Source: Prostheceraeus crozeri
Lineage: Eukaryota; Platyhelminthes; Polycladida; Euryleptidae
DNA: 64,000 bases
Assembly: GCA_907163375.1 (NCBI GenBank)
Contig: CAJQUW010002215.1
Span: 1,550,001 to 1,614,000, forward strand
Reading direction: 5' to 3'
Positions 25,401-35,764 of this stretch are shown one piece after another; position 1 is the stretch's first letter, and each line of letters opens with the position of its first letter. A model generated the notes under the pieces. The model made no database searches, was not told the origin of the DNA, and saw nothing but the letters and a program-made list of their open reading frames with translations. Made by a program: the position numbers and the translations under genes.

Positions 25401-28400
25401 CTACACAAGAAAAACATACTCTGGTCTCACCCCACCTCTGACGAATGCATTGACAATGTTTCCTCGAATGTATTGAGAGAATGCTATTGATCTTCTCATG
25501 GTGGTTGGCCATACCTTTCATTTCTTAATAATATTATTTTCCTATGTTAAAACATGCCTTAATTTAGGTGCGAAAAATTGTAATTTTGCGACGTTTCGAA
25601 ATATTTATCACACACGTGCTTACATATGAATTTGATCAAAATTTTCTAAACGTCGTAAAATGATCCTTCGTTCGTCCTATTCCATTAACAGCATCCTCGA
25701 AAATTTACAAGCTAAATTCACTATACACCCAATTTGAGTATCACCTGACCCGCGACCCGTTTCGACATTGCATACCCTCTGCGTTGTGTCAAATTTATTG
25801 AAGGTAGTAAAAGAATAACTTTTATGTTTTCATTGCTAACAAAAGCAAAATAGATGGCTGCAGAAGCAATGGCACAAAAGTAAAAGCTTGATTATTATTT
25901 GAGCGTTGACGCTTTGCTATGAACGTGGCAAACGCAATTCATGACGAGAGAACAGAAGCAAGAGTCATTAGGCCAGTTCATCGCATCGATGATGGAAAAC
26001 CAGTCCTGTACATTTTACACTCATGAAATCATGACCTTTGCGGATCATTCCATACCGAATATATTAAGGCTTTGAGAATAGATTTTTTCAGAATAGAGGC
26101 AAAAAGCGCTCTCGTAATTTCTCAATGCTTCTTTCAGGGCATAATTCATGGAGAAAAGAATCTCATCACATGTAATCAGTAAAAACAGAACTACAGAGTA
26201 CAAGTCTCAGCCTCTCATAACTTCAGGTTTTCACGGAGGAAAAAGCGTCATATTAGAGGCATATAAAGGACTTTTCTTGTCTTGGCTAATCCGAGAAAAT
26301 CACTAATTTCTTGCGCTTTATCATCGAATCAATAATAATTGAACATACTTTAGTTATTTTCCGTCCGTTTTCTCGTTTCTTCATCTCAAGAAGTCCTTCT
26401 TGTTTCGCTATTTCCTTTGCTTGCAGTCGATACTTTGGTTCTTTGGAAAGATATGATAAAGCTTCATTGTAATTGTTCCACTGGCCGTAATACTAGAAAA
26501 TGAAATTTACAATTATCACTGACAAGTCATTGTTGAGTATTTTGTAATGTTGATAATTTCAAACCATTGAAGCAAAAAGAAATGTGTAGTCACCTGAAAA
26601 ACGGAAACCGTTGTGATGATAACTGCAAGCACAAGTCGAACGTCCACTTTAGGACCATAACGATGCCGAAAGTAATTATAGTAATGATAATACATCGCCT
26701 CGGGATTGTCCAACATATAATCATATTCTTTTCTTTGTTCTTCATCTCGAAGAATCTGAAATAGGAGAATCATTTGCATGAAACTAGGATTGAGAGACTT
26801 TAACTCGAGATGGTCAAAAATGGAACTTTGAAAAGATTTTTTTGATCTTTAACGTAGATTTTACTGACTTATTTGAAGTTTTAAAATGATTCAATATTTT
26901 AGAGACAAAATGAACACACAAAGGATGCCTTGCAAAAGTCAGTAGGTACTCACCATTCCGTGATCGTAAATTACAGCATAATGCATACACAGCATTGGCC
27001 GGGCCTGCATTCAGCTCAGGCCCATACTGCATAAATTACACTGCATTTACATACCAAGATATTTCATAATCTTAATGAATTTTAGTACTGGTTATTATCG
27101 TCGAATTCCTTACAGAGAGACAGAGATTATAGCATAGGAAATTACGCATTATGACTTATCCACTGAGGCTGATGCTATGCCGCAATGAACAATGATAGTC
27201 GCGCATATTGCATCACTCAATCATTGCATCACGCGTATTTTCGGAAATAATTTTCACTGATCACTCTTCGACAGGTTCCGTACCATAATTAAGGGTGTTC
27301 GCGATCTTCATGCGGGTTTTTGTCACTTATATCATGGTGCTTACTGCTGCTTATTGAATGAAGTTGCTCGATAAATTGTGAACTATCCTACGAACCAATG
27401 CGTTTTCATTTAATAAGTCTGAGCTCTGTTTCATTAGAAATGCGAATATCAATCATATGCAATGAAGCGTATAGGTTGCTTTGCTGGACGTTGACCATAC
27501 TTCAATTTTTTCTTAACTTATGCTATCTGGTATCGTCATAGAGATGATTGGGAGTTCTTCAGTTGCCACTTTTGCAATTACATGATCGTGACACGGTCAG
27601 ACGTAGGCCTAGTGAGAATTTCGACATCGACTGAAAGCCTCTTTAGGAAAAACATCGCTTCTTTGGAAATGCTGATTATGGAAACCCCTTCCATTGCTCC
27701 GAGAAAATGTGTGCATGATCACAAAGCGCGGAGACCTTCAGAAGTTAAGAGGGCAGAGATCATTTTTAACTTTTGATGATGATTCCCTCAATTTGCAAAG
27801 AAAGGTTGAACAGGAAGTCGGGCTTGCTGTGTTCCCTGTAGGCAAGGTGTTCATGGAAGGTCAAAAAAGTTATCAGTTATACTTTTTTGATTTAATTTAA
27901 ATATGCTGCTTAAAGAAAATTATAGCTTATGGAAGGGGTATCAAACATTTTAAGTATTCACTTTTACAGCAGGCTAGTTGAATCCTTAAGTTAGTCCTAA
28001 TCGACTTCAATTTTTTTCTTTGATGATTGAAAGTTTCACATGCAGAGTCCTGTATTTCATCTTTAGTATCAGTTTCATTGATGAGACAACATGCTATCTC
28101 AATGGGAATGTCAACCTCACAAACCCTCACTTGATTAGAGAAAAACCGATGCAATCACCATTGATAACTTGTTGTGTTCCTGCTATGGTCTCATCTCACC
28201 TCACGATTAGATAAGTTGCCAAGTGATGGTATATGCAGTCAGCGTAGAACAGCACACGAGTGTTTTGTGGAACAAAGTGTTTCCAGTTATGATGGCACAT
28301 CTACAAAATCGAACACGAATTCATGAGCAGGATGGGCACTACAACTTAGGGCTCTTAAAAGAATAATCAAAACTGAATAATTGTTGGATTGGTCGGGATA

Positions 28401-31237
28401 GGCCTTCTCCCTGTTCTCCAAAAAGACTAGACGCGCCACTGTTGGAATTTTAAGGATAGAGCCAGATACGAAATGACATTTAATAAACACCGCATTCAAA
28501 ACATTTGCATAAAGTGTGACGAGGACTAAAGTTTTTATTGGCCAAAATAAACACAGATTATTAATTAATTGTCGCACTTATATGTGCACTTTATCAAGCG
28601 CCGTGAGCTTTGCATACTCTGAGGTGGAGGTCACATAGATGACCCTACATAATTCTTGAAATGCAAGTGTTCAGTGGACTTCGACCTTTGATCCCTTGAG
28701 TGTAAAACCTGTGTAATATTGTGTAGACAACAACTTATAAAAATCCGCAAGAAGATCGCGAACACCCTGTATTTCTCATATTGGTCCCATGATACGACAG
28801 CTTTCACATTTTAGATGCTTCGTATGTTGGTCAACAAATGCTGTTACCTGACAACGAAACAGAAGAGGCCTATACTTCAAAGCATCATGTTCTAATTACA
28901 AAAATATTACGTTGCACAAACTTATTTCTGAAATTGAATTTACCAGTATTCAATTCACATCCAATGAAGAATATAGTTTACATGAATTTCATGTAGTACT
29001 CACTGCACAAATTAATAACAAGGTATTATGGGAATATTGAACACCTGCGTTCTACCGGTGCTGCTATAAGGCTGTGAGACTTGGAGTCTTCCGGTTGTTC
29101 TAACCCGGTGCCTGGACGCTTTTCACCGCTCCTGCGTTCGCAACATTCTTGGTATTCGCTGGTAACACCACATCACGAATGAAGATGTTTACTCGAAGTT
29201 TGGGAATCCATGCAAAATCTCCATCATCATTCGCCAACATCGACTGCGCCTTTTGGGCCACGTTGTTCGCTCTAGAAAAGCTTTAGAAGCATCGGCTAGC
29301 CATCCGCCGCATGGTTGGAGTCGCCCGCGCAGCCGACCGCGGCTTACATGGATTTCCCAAATGCAAGACAACCTCCCGCTCTCCGACCTTCTTGTCTGTG
29401 CCCGGGACCGGCAGGCCCTTCGCGATCTGGTCGCCACGATCACTTGAGATGGTCAAGCGCATCCAAGTGCAAGTACAAGTAAGTATTATGAGACTTGTGT
29501 AGTACGCCTACTATATATGCAGCAATGAATTTGAAATGTAATCATTTAATCCTTTTCAGCAATTTTTGTCGCCTTATAAAAGTAAACGCAGTGCTCTGGG
29601 TCCTCCTATCAATAAGTGGTCGGCCCTTTTGATACGACTCCTGGGCCTAAGGCCGGTCACTTACAAAGTGCACTGCCACATTGACAATTGGATCATGTAA
29701 GTGCTTATAGAACACAAGTGCCGCTCAATCCTTTTTGGTGCTGTCCGTGTGGGTTGATTGCTGCACGCATAGCTGATTCATCACGAAACCTGTCAAGTGT
29801 ATCAGTCCTTTGGCAGGAATGAAGTCACTCATCACGTCTTCGTAAGTTGAAGATTCTGGTTAACTGAGGCATCGGAACTGCGCCAAAGTTAGCAATAAGT
29901 CGAAGAAAATATGGCATACCATAAAAAGATTTCTGTTCATTATGAACACTCTGAGCAAGTAGCCTTTTAAGCGATTAGAACCGTTAATATAATCCTCATC
30001 CCGACAGGATGAAAACTTTACCCACGGGCCAATTTTCGAATAACTCATAAGCGAAATAATAGGGACTGCAACCCAGTTCGGGCTGCTGATTTTATCTACC
30101 CGAGAGAGAAAAATTTTCTTTCAAGCCCGACGAGGCTTGCCATTGAGATTTGTTAACAAACACGTATTTCACCGTTCGGTCCACTGAAAAGTCGTGGAAA
30201 CCTCTTGCGCATTGACAAGAAAACAAGAAAATAGTAATCTACGGAAACACATACGGTAGATGAAATAAACGGCGACCATTCTTTCAGTCAGTGTTCTTTC
30301 AATTCTTTTGGTATATGCGAGTAGCTCATCAAAATCGGAGTATCAGTTTGGGGGGAACGGAGGGGACACGATATCACAGGTGGCTAACAGCAGGAAAGAA
30401 AGGGGAGGGTACGAAAGCGCAGAAACTCCAGGGTTCGAGTTCCGAGTGTGCAGCGGAACCCCCCAGCTTGTTGGCATCACTTCCCTAGGTTGGACAGGAT
30501 GAGTAAAAAAAGTTACAAAGTTGTCAAGGGAAACCCAGTGACATAAGTGCTAAGTCAATAATTTTCAAGAAAGCAAGACGATCTAGACTCACAGTTCGGA
30601 TCCTCGTTGCTGAATTTCATTATTAAATGATTTCGCTTGCAGAAAATTGTTCTTTTTGGATGTCATTCAGCCTATGATAGAAATGATAGGCAGTTTTCAA
30701 TTGTGGATATCTGCTAACACCATTATTGTTGACATCCATACAACCATTGAAATGTCCTATACTTACGTCATTTCTTTTCAACGTGGTGGACACAATGCCT
30801 TCAATTCTTCGCTACAGTTTACGGAGATGTAGGTGTCAACTCTGCATGCATCGATCTACTGTGATGTCCGAACAGTTAGGATCTTTCAAACCATGTGAAT
30901 CTGTGAGATAGAAGCTACTTAAGAGTATTTCACTTGCCTTTTAAACCGTCGACAGCCATGACATAACCGGCACTGTTTTGAGTCTAAATTTCCAAATTCT
31001 TATAACTTGCGCACTGTAAAGAGGAAATTCTACTACTATCTTTTCATGATAGAGACAATGGCAACATTAGACTTAAGACGTTCTAAGTCAGCTACATGTA
31101 AGTGAATAGATTGGACACCAAAGAAAATTATATATTCATGATATTGGAGAGAGCGGGTTTTAATCAAGGTTATTCAAGTATCTAGCTTAATTCAACGTTA
31201 GAACTCAACCCCGCTATCTCGGACGGCGGAAAAGCGT

Positions 31238-31287
<50 letters not shown>

Positions 31288-34200
31288 GTATTTAAGCCTG
31301 AATGTATTTGTAGTGCTAAAACTTAAGCAATAAAATTCCCAAGGAATAACCAATAATTGGTTGGTGGTAAGAGAGTCCTTGTGCAAAATGCTGCATATCG
31401 ACGAATCACTTATTTTTTCCATCCTGACCACCGCACACATTTTTACGAGAACTAACTTACATAAATAGACAATCTCGCCACGTGCTAGGAAGGTTAGACT
31501 AACATATAAACTAAAGAGACGCTGCAAACTGATAAACAGATAATAAGTAACAATGAAATTAATAAGCAACGATAAAAAAAACTGTCTGAGATCATTTCAA
31601 TAATCACTACTTAATCATTACGGTTCCAGTCTATGAATAAGTCTGTTTCCAAACCATGAATTTCAAATATTACAATACAATTGCTTTCACTTTCAGGTCA
31701 AGAAATTACTTTGAAATATTCTGAAGTGACACATCAGAATCTGCTGTTTCTGACAATCTTGAAAATTATGACCCGATAGGCGGTATAGTTTTCGCAGCTA
31801 CAGTGAACATAAAATTTGTTTCACTCATATCTGAGGTTTATTATCATCAGTAAGTGATTGAAATGAAGGTGGAGGCAGTCTGAAGCAGGGAATCCAATTC
31901 GGTCGGAAAAAATCTGGAATATTGGTATTCCTGGCCTGAAGACAGCAAAGATCTTGTTCAACGCCGTACACGATGATATGAACAAACTCTACCCAGGAAA
32001 CTCTAGTAGAAGTTAAAGGTCTTCAGGAGAAATCCGTCCAACCTAGTGTGAGTCTAGAAGACGGACATTAATGGGATTAGTGAGAATTCCTGAGATTCTT
32101 GAGACTGGAAATACCAATCTGAAGTAATAAGGGACAGTCGAAACGATGATCTGACCGTCGGATTGGATTATATCGGACCCGGATCTCTAATTCATGCCAA
32201 TATGTAATCTGTGTTAGATCAATTTATTCATCATATACCAGGAAAAATTACGGTTATTAATCGAAATTTCCTGGAAAATCTGCTTCAAGATGAGTGGAGC
32301 GCCTCGAGAACAATCCGTCAATTACTCACTCCACGATTTTTAAGAACGTCGGTAAACGTCGGCTCGATCTGATGGCGGTTCTCCACGCATTTCAATCTTG
32401 AACGTCGATACGGCCAAGGTTCAACGTGCTGTAGTCGGCCACGCCCGTTCTCTGTCGCATCTCTTCTTTGAACAACCTATTGGTCTGCGATCTTACTCCA
32501 GTGTCATTACTTTCTTTGGTCAGGAGTCCTCTCGCATTTTTTTGCACATGACCATATCAACGGAATCTACACCATTGAATGATTGCTTCTGATTCATAGG
32601 AGATGTGCTGGCCTTACATTTGTCACGTTGTGAAATAAATACTTTTTTGAATACTTAAAATATATTTATATAGAGTGCACTTTTCAAAATAAGACGTCCA
32701 AATTTATATCGGTAACTAGACAACCATTTTACTTGCATAGCAACAGTAAATAAACGCATTCAAATGTAGCAGATATCGAATCCAATTTGTTTATGCAACT
32801 GTCTCCTATTCTCCTATCCAAAGACAATTATTGAATCACTGTACATTTTTCTTTGAGATCATTGCTACATCTCTTCTTATCTCACCACAAACTGATTATC
32901 TAGAATGAGTTCGCAATGAAATGTAGAAGAATTGTTCGCAATGAATGTCTCTGATTTGGTTCATTTTTATTCACATGCAAAAAAGCATGCTGCATTAGTC
33001 AACATGATTTATCTTTCGATAATACAAGCACTTATTACAAGATCAAAAATTGAATATCTAAAGAGAATGACAACTACCGCACACGCAAACACGCTACCGT
33101 CAGCGTGGCCTGATGAAGAAGGTGCGAGCTCGTCTCCACCGCGGACTTCGGTTCGATTCCTAGGTCGGCGAGTGCGGTCGGGGAATCAAGGGTGTTGGTG
33201 TCTTGTGTTGACTTAATAGTTGTCATTCTCTTTAGATATTCAATGCATGCGACAGACCTTTGTTGTCAAGATCAAAAATATTGAAAAATTAATAATGACA
33301 TCAAATCTTTACACAAATACAATTTTTCGAATAAGACAGGCAGACGGAATTTCTCAAACACTAGTTTATCTACAGCTAGAAAGTTGCTTGCAAGGTTTTT
33401 GGATTACTAAATAATCGCAGCAACTCACTGCAATCAATAAGTGTTCTTCAAACTTTATGACCGTCATATGCCCCTAGTAGGGACATGTTGGAAATGGTGA
33501 ACCACAGAAGTTCATCGTCATATCGGATGGTGATTCTAAAAACCTGAGCATGACCATTTTATTTCAAGTGTGTGCAAAATTATTAATTAATCATGTATTA
33601 TGTCTGTGAGCGACCAAAGTGGCATTCAAATTTGAGTTTGTACTAAATTCAAAGTTAGATCTAAATTCCACCAAAAAATATAAACTGCGTCGAGTGTGTG
33701 TGCACAAAATTCTGGACTAGTTTGAGCTGCCGATGAATAATTTTGTTGAGCTACGTCAAAATTAAAATAATCACATCGACGCTTCTCGCTGCTCAGTGGT
33801 GGTGAAATTTTTATAAGTTATATCAGGCACAAAAGACGCAAGTAGCAAAAAATGAGCCCATGCTTACAATAAGAGCAAAAGAGGATCCTATGACAATTTT
33901 GATTTACTGAGATGGATAATTGTTGAGTACTTCTTTTTCTAGTTTCCGCACTTTTATTGGAACAGTTGACGAGTAGGCCTACTGACACGAAAAAAACAAT
34001 TGCAACGAAACTCAACCAATGATATATAGATATACTATGTATCAGCATCACCGCTTGGTGAACAATGAGCACAGATGCGGATCGCAGCAGTCTTTGTAGG
34101 ATTGTTCAGTTTGATAAATTTTTTGTTCAGTATGTTTAACTAACAGATAGAATGTCAATCATTATAATGTACGTCATTCTGATAAGAGTAAAAAAATGAT

Positions 34201-34935
34201 CAATTTGAAAATCATTACTGTGATTAAGGTGTTAGAGAAAAGTCAGTTTTATACTTCTGCTTTTCATAAATCACCGGCACCCTTGATACTGTTCACAGGA
34301 CGAAACGCGGGAGTGATCGCTTTAAAAACTATATATTTTGAAATTTAAATTATTTATGAAAAAGCTCCCGCATCCACAGACGCAGAAATTACCTGACCCC
34401 TTCGATTCTCCTTGATTCTGACTAGAGAGCATGCAACTCTACGGCCTTGATATATTCTTTCTATCTCTTGATGCATTATCTCTGATCGTGCTGCCTGATG
34501 ATCTTAGCATTTCACACAGAGTAAGATTCAGTTATGAGAACCGCTAATTATTATATAAAATGAAATACCGCGTTAGCAAACCATCAGATCAGTAGGGAAA
34601 TGTTCCAGACCATTTTCTATAGATTGACAGACATTTTAAACAACTACGATGTACAATGTTTTCAAAATTTGTCGAGATTGCACAATATTTTACCAATCCT
34701 GTATTACCAGTATTCACTTTTAGCATTTCCTTACTAACTTCATCAATGAGACGATTGTTTTGATACAGCTAATCATCAAAACTAACCTCGTAAGCTTGAG
34801 CAATTTTCCTGAACTTCACTTGAGCGATTTCCTTATCCTCTTCAGTTCGCTGTCTGTCAGGATGGTATTCTCTCGCCAACTTTCTGTACGCTCGCATGAT
34901 TTGTGCCTTTGACTGATCTCGAGTAACACCCAGTA
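10270..34935 (-). CDS. DNAJC25: DNAJC25-type membrane J-domain protein (first exon not found)
   Basis: Six exons join in phase to give 306 residues: 34935-34787, 26755-26594, 26492-26349, 21133-21069, 16180-15919 and 10410-10270. The order of parts matches animal DNAJC25: a J domain (VLGVTRDQ..., YHPDR with the HPD motif that stimulates Hsp70 ATPase, ending QAYE), then RKEYDYMLDNPE, a first membrane segment (VRLVLAVIITTVSVFQ), a linker with YRLQAKEIAKQEGLL, a second, tryptophan-rich hydrophobic stretch (YYVLKYVWWWIRWIIVFW), GDEEKHYIIRKNMGM and a short charged tail ending in DFDF. Known members sit in the endoplasmic reticulum membrane. The N-terminal signal peptide and the residues before VLG should be in another exon, upstream of 34935 on this strand, but none was identified. 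All junctions use GT/AG, and no break was seen. Confidence 0.93.
11375..12360. mobile_element. hAT-like DNA transposon, non-autonomous, in a DNAJC25 intron
   Basis: The ends are inverted copies of CAGAGTTGCATGCGG followed by a GC-rich block (GGCCGG/GGCCCG) that is striking in this AT-rich DNA. An 8-bp target duplication with one mismatch flanks it, GTATCGAC (11367-11374) and GTATCGGC (12361-12368). It is 986 bases long. Small internal frames show no transposase motif. Confidence 0.8.
13199..13371. repeat. Long palindrome (about 80-bp arms, 8-base loop)
   Basis: The left arm (13199-13280) and right arm (13289-13371) are reverse complements apart from a few mismatches, around the loop TGTTAACT. 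The arms include AATGACACGGTCAATAAATA and GGACTCATAAAAGAGACAGT. This is a foldback MITE-like unit in a DNAJC25 intron. The transcript of either strand would fold into one hairpin. Confidence 0.85.
13431..13620 (-). repeat. tRNA-derived SINE, copy 1
   Basis: On the - strand it begins GGTCTCATTGGCACAATGG, where TGGCACAATGG fits a pol III A box, and AGGTCGAACCCC about 40 bases later fits a B box. The same unit recurs at 23601-23780 and, in part, at 21456-21561. Its body after the tRNA head includes GTCGGCAGGAAGGGCATCCG. The far end meets an AT/A-rich tract. Confidence 0.8.
13806..13850 (+). ncRNA. Hammerhead-like motif outside any PLE coding region
   Basis: CTGATGA (13812-13818) is followed by the stem GGC-AAATAA-GCC, then GAAA (13833-13836) and ACGTTTGTA. 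Stem III can be AC/GU closed by GTTT, with GUA as the cleavage triplet. Base 10.1/11.1 is a C-A mismatch and stem I is not convincingly paired, so this is probably a decayed copy, perhaps the end of a lost PLE. Confidence 0.35.
13890..13906. repeat. (TA)n microsatellite
   Basis: Alternating TA for about 17 bases. Confidence 0.7.
14050..14548 (-). pseudogene. hAT transposase C-terminal remnant
   Basis: The - strand translation gives LVKDNYYEINCIDLVNIVAI and ALTLPMT, then after a frameshift GFSTMLRMKNKLRNRLS, and later the lysine-rich and acidic tail of the frame 14235-14050. The pattern V...A..LP...A..ERGFS...IKNK.R..L is the hAT dimerisation region (ZNF862/SCAND3-like group). The frameshift sits between PMT and GFS, and the usual CER before GFS is lost. 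No terminal repeats for this copy were located. Confidence 0.7.
14633..15732. mobile_element. pogo/Tigger-like DNA transposon, non-autonomous
   Basis: The ends are inverted copies of CAGTCGAACCTCTACATAGT (left end CGGTCGAACC), followed inside by further TATAGTGAA/CATAGTGAA motifs, and TA dinucleotides flank both ends. This is the typical end of pogo-type Tc1/mariner elements. The 1100-base body holds no intact transposase. Its segment 15090-15176 also occurs at the very start of the window. Confidence 0.8.
15919..16180 (-). CDS. DNAJC25: DNAJC25 exon: tryptophan-rich membrane segment
   Basis: The exon completes the split arginine codon, then encodes 87 residues from GGFQKPSCW to ELWVKEKYT. 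It contains the second hydrophobic region and the GDEEKHYIIRKNMGM block. The acceptor is CTTTTGCAG and the donor ACG|GTAAGA. Confidence 0.92.
16705..16790 (-). repeat. tRNA-derived SINE head, second family
   Basis: On the - strand, TGGTAGAGTGTTCGCTCTGC resembles an A box and CCTGGGTTCACACC a B box, about 35 bases apart, as in a tRNA. No second copy was seen in the window, so the call rests on the promoter boxes alone. Confidence 0.5.
18480..19195. mobile_element. PIF/Harbinger-like element with MADF-domain remnant
   Basis: The ends are imperfect inverted repeats (left GGTCTGTTTATACTTCTGGC, right GGCCGGTATATACTTCTGAC) flanked by a TAA duplication (18477-18479 and 19196-19198), as Harbinger elements make. 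Inside, the + strand at about 18720-18950 gives SNKFKDTERD, GLEKDETAYKKKWKHLRDRE and then IYRFYRE, the pattern of a MADF/Myb-like DNA-binding domain that is the second protein of this superfamily. The frame is interrupted by stops, and no DDE transposase is seen. Confidence 0.8.
19580..20222 (+). repeat. Old dispersed repeat, copy A
   Basis: It shows long, gapped similarity in the same orientation to 48350-49265. Shared blocks include AAGTACTTTTTGAAAATCGA, AATTCAAAT, GACCATTGAC and AAGTACAAATGAA, then TAGCAAT..AC and AAACACTACTC, TCACAAAAT, and near the end GCAAAAACTGAT and CACGCC/TACGCC. Divergence and indels show great age. No coding content or terminal repeats were found, and the family is unknown. 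Confidence 0.7.
20852..20966 (+). repeat. 108-bp duplicated segment, copy A
   Basis: About 110 bases beginning ACAAATGTCCAAAATATG are repeated at 25133-25246 with only one or two differences. The rest of the surroundings does not match. Confidence 0.85.
21069..21133 (-). CDS. DNAJC25: DNAJC25 small exon: charged coiled linker
   Basis: This 65-base exon gives DEMREREEKVIKQIIKEK and MDI plus two bases of an arginine codon, matching the conserved EE..IK.IIK..IDI block of the family. The acceptor is ATTTCAG and the donor CG|GTAAGA. It was too short to stand out as an open frame and was recognised by content and phase. Confidence 0.88.
21456..21561 (-). repeat. tRNA-derived SINE, copy 2 (tail half only)
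   Basis: It matches the tail half of the SINE at 13431-13620 with few differences, and it lacks the tRNA-like head. It ends at GTCCGGATGC and continues into unrelated sequence. Confidence 0.8.
22872..24218. mobile_element. Probable MITE-like DNA transposon carrying a SINE
   Basis: GGCTGATTTCGTGAAATCAC on the left faces GGGCTGACACTTTCACGATT and ATGAAATCAGC read inwards from the right, with repeated (T)TTCGTGAA(A/T) motifs near both ends. The inverted match is loose and no clean target duplication was found, so boundaries are approximate. The interior has a run of 14 G (23382-23395) and the SINE copy 3. No transposase was recognised. Confidence 0.4.
23601..23780 (-). repeat. tRNA-derived SINE, copy 3
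   Basis: On the - strand GGTCTCCGTGGCACAGTGG (A box TGGCACAGTGG) begins the unit and AGGTCGAACCTC is the B box. The body matches copy 1 closely. All three copies lie on the same strand as DNAJC25, within its introns. Confidence 0.85.
24900..25362. repeat. Local repeat cluster around a copy of the 108-bp segment
   Basis: A unit of about 78 bases (containing TTTTCACACAATGAATGAAG and GTTTCTTACATTCACATTT) is repeated at 24903-24980 and 24981-25058. A longer block (about 25023-25138, with GACGCATCCGAAGTTTCTC) recurs at 25251-25362, and the 108-bp segment also found at 20.85 kb lies exactly between these two blocks. The - strand is open across part of it but has no recognised domain. Confidence 0.75.
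26349..26492 (-). CDS. DNAJC25: DNAJC25 exon: cytosolic or lumenal linker
   Basis: Forty-eight codons starting YYGQWNNYNEALSYL and ending in a lysine-rich stretch. The acceptor is TTTTCTAG and the donor AAA|GTATGT. The preceding intron is only 101 bases, unlike the other introns of 5 kb or more. Confidence 0.9.
26594..26755 (-). CDS. DNAJC25: DNAJC25 exon: end of J domain and first membrane segment
   Basis: Fifty-four codons, ILRDEEQ to SVFQ. The acceptor is CTATTTCAG and the donor CAG|GTGACT. The tyrosine-rich YYHYYNYFRHRYGPKVDVR segment is a strong DNAJC25 signature. Confidence 0.92.
27292..28769. mobile_element. Tc1/mariner-type DNA transposon, decayed
   Basis: The ends are inverted copies of AGGGTGTTCGCGATCTTC continuing into a (C/G)TTGCGGATTTTT-like block, flanked by TA. 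CAGGGTGTTCGCGA ends with a TA target are typical of mariner-like elements. At 1478 bases it is the size of a full mariner element, but no continuous DD(D/E) transposase could be read, so it is either heavily decayed or non-autonomous. Confidence 0.75.
29040..29446 (+). mobile_element. LINE ORF2 3' tail fragment
   Basis: The + strand reads LYGCETWSL (interrupted just before), CLDAFHRSCVRNILGIRW, HITNEDVYSKFG, ISIIIRQHRLRLLGHVVRS, then a proline/arginine stretch and TWISQMQDNLPLSDL with ARDRQALRDLVATI before a stop. This is the well-known segment after the reverse transcriptase in many LINEs (YG.E.W.., F..R.LR.ILGI.W, IRRR.LRWLGHV.R). The segment is GC-rich compared with its neighbours. It is 5'-truncated, with at least one in-frame stop. 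Confidence 0.8.
30370..30450 (+). repeat. Possible tRNA-derived SINE head
   Basis: GTGGCTAACAGCAGG fits an A box and CCAGGGTTCGAGTTCC a B box, about 45 bases apart. The fit is moderate and no second copy was seen. Confidence 0.35.
31240..31286. repeat. (TA)n(TG)n microsatellite
   Basis: About 32 bases of alternating TA followed by TG repeats. Confidence 0.95.
31290..33048. other. Intron sequence without recognised features
   Basis: This lies within the 8 kb DNAJC25 intron. The stretch near 32280-32600 is less AT-rich than its surroundings but gives no recognisable protein in any frame. Confidence 0.4.
33049..33244. repeat. Foldback element: perfect 28-bp inverted arms around a GC-rich core
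   Basis: Bases 33049-33076 and 33217-33244 are exact reverse complements (starting ATTGAATATCTAAAGAG). The 140-base core is GC-rich and contains GTGGCCTGATGAAG and, 40 bases on, TCGGTTCGATTCC, which resemble pol III A and B boxes. A T-arm stem pairs poorly, so it is a decayed tRNA-like or SINE-like core at best. Confidence 0.7.
33245..34770. other. Intron and flanking sequence without recognised features
   Basis: This is the remainder of the DNAJC25 intron before its J-domain exon. Nothing was recognised. Confidence 0.4.
34787..34935 (-). CDS. DNAJC25: DNAJC25 exon with J domain
   Basis: The acceptor TTTTTTAG lies before 34935 and the donor GAG|GTTAGT after 34787. The exon starts in phase 1, so one base of the first valine codon comes from the missing upstream exon. 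It encodes 50 residues covering J-domain helices I to III, with YHPDRQR in the loop. Confidence 0.92.
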
Positions 34936-35764
34936 CTAAAAAATGGGAAACGATAGTAGAATTAGTGGTACTTGATGACAAAATAAGAAAATGTCTATAA
35001 GAATATTGAAAACACCGACATTTACATGGAAAGAAACTTCTTACCTCTTAATTTCTATAGATCACACAGTATGGTCATTCAGCGTGTCTAGCGAGTTCTT
35101 AAAAAAATTATGACCTTAGTGACTTTTTTAGGACTACTGTTTCTACATTCCAAAATCAAACAATGAGAATCATACATTTAATTCAAGTATACGTACTTTA
35201 TATATTCGTCAACCTTTTTTGTGTTGCATATTTTTCGCAAGAGTACACTTACGAACTTCGTCAATTTGTCATACATTGGTCATAAGAGTCAACATAGAAT
35301 TTTGTCAGCGGATGCAGTTCAACGTCGCACCAAGAATAAACTTAAATCAATGCATACATGTTCGTAAATGAGGATAAATTTTACATGTAACCAAATAACA
35401 TCAAAATCCAAATCCATATATTCTGTTATCATTTTTCAAAACGAAACTATGCTATGAAATCCATGGCCAAATAATTTACATGTAATACTATCTAAAATAT
35501 TCAAACAATCTCCATCAAAATTTCTATCCAACAATACATAAAAATCGATTACTATCTATTACCAAACAGTCTATATCAAGTAAGTACGTATATCTTGATA
35601 TCAATTTCTTGAAAAAGAGTTCATAAAAAACAATATCCAAACAATTTATATCAAATCCATATACGAGTATCTTATGTCAAATTTCTTCGAAAAATAATCT
35701 ATTTATTGAGCAAAGCAACTTCATTATTCAAATTCTCTAATTGCGCACTAAGTATTTTCTTCAT

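Noticed and set aside
33095-33105. CTGATGA inside the foldback element as a hammerhead core
   Set aside because: No GAAA follows a pairable stem II, so the core is not complete.
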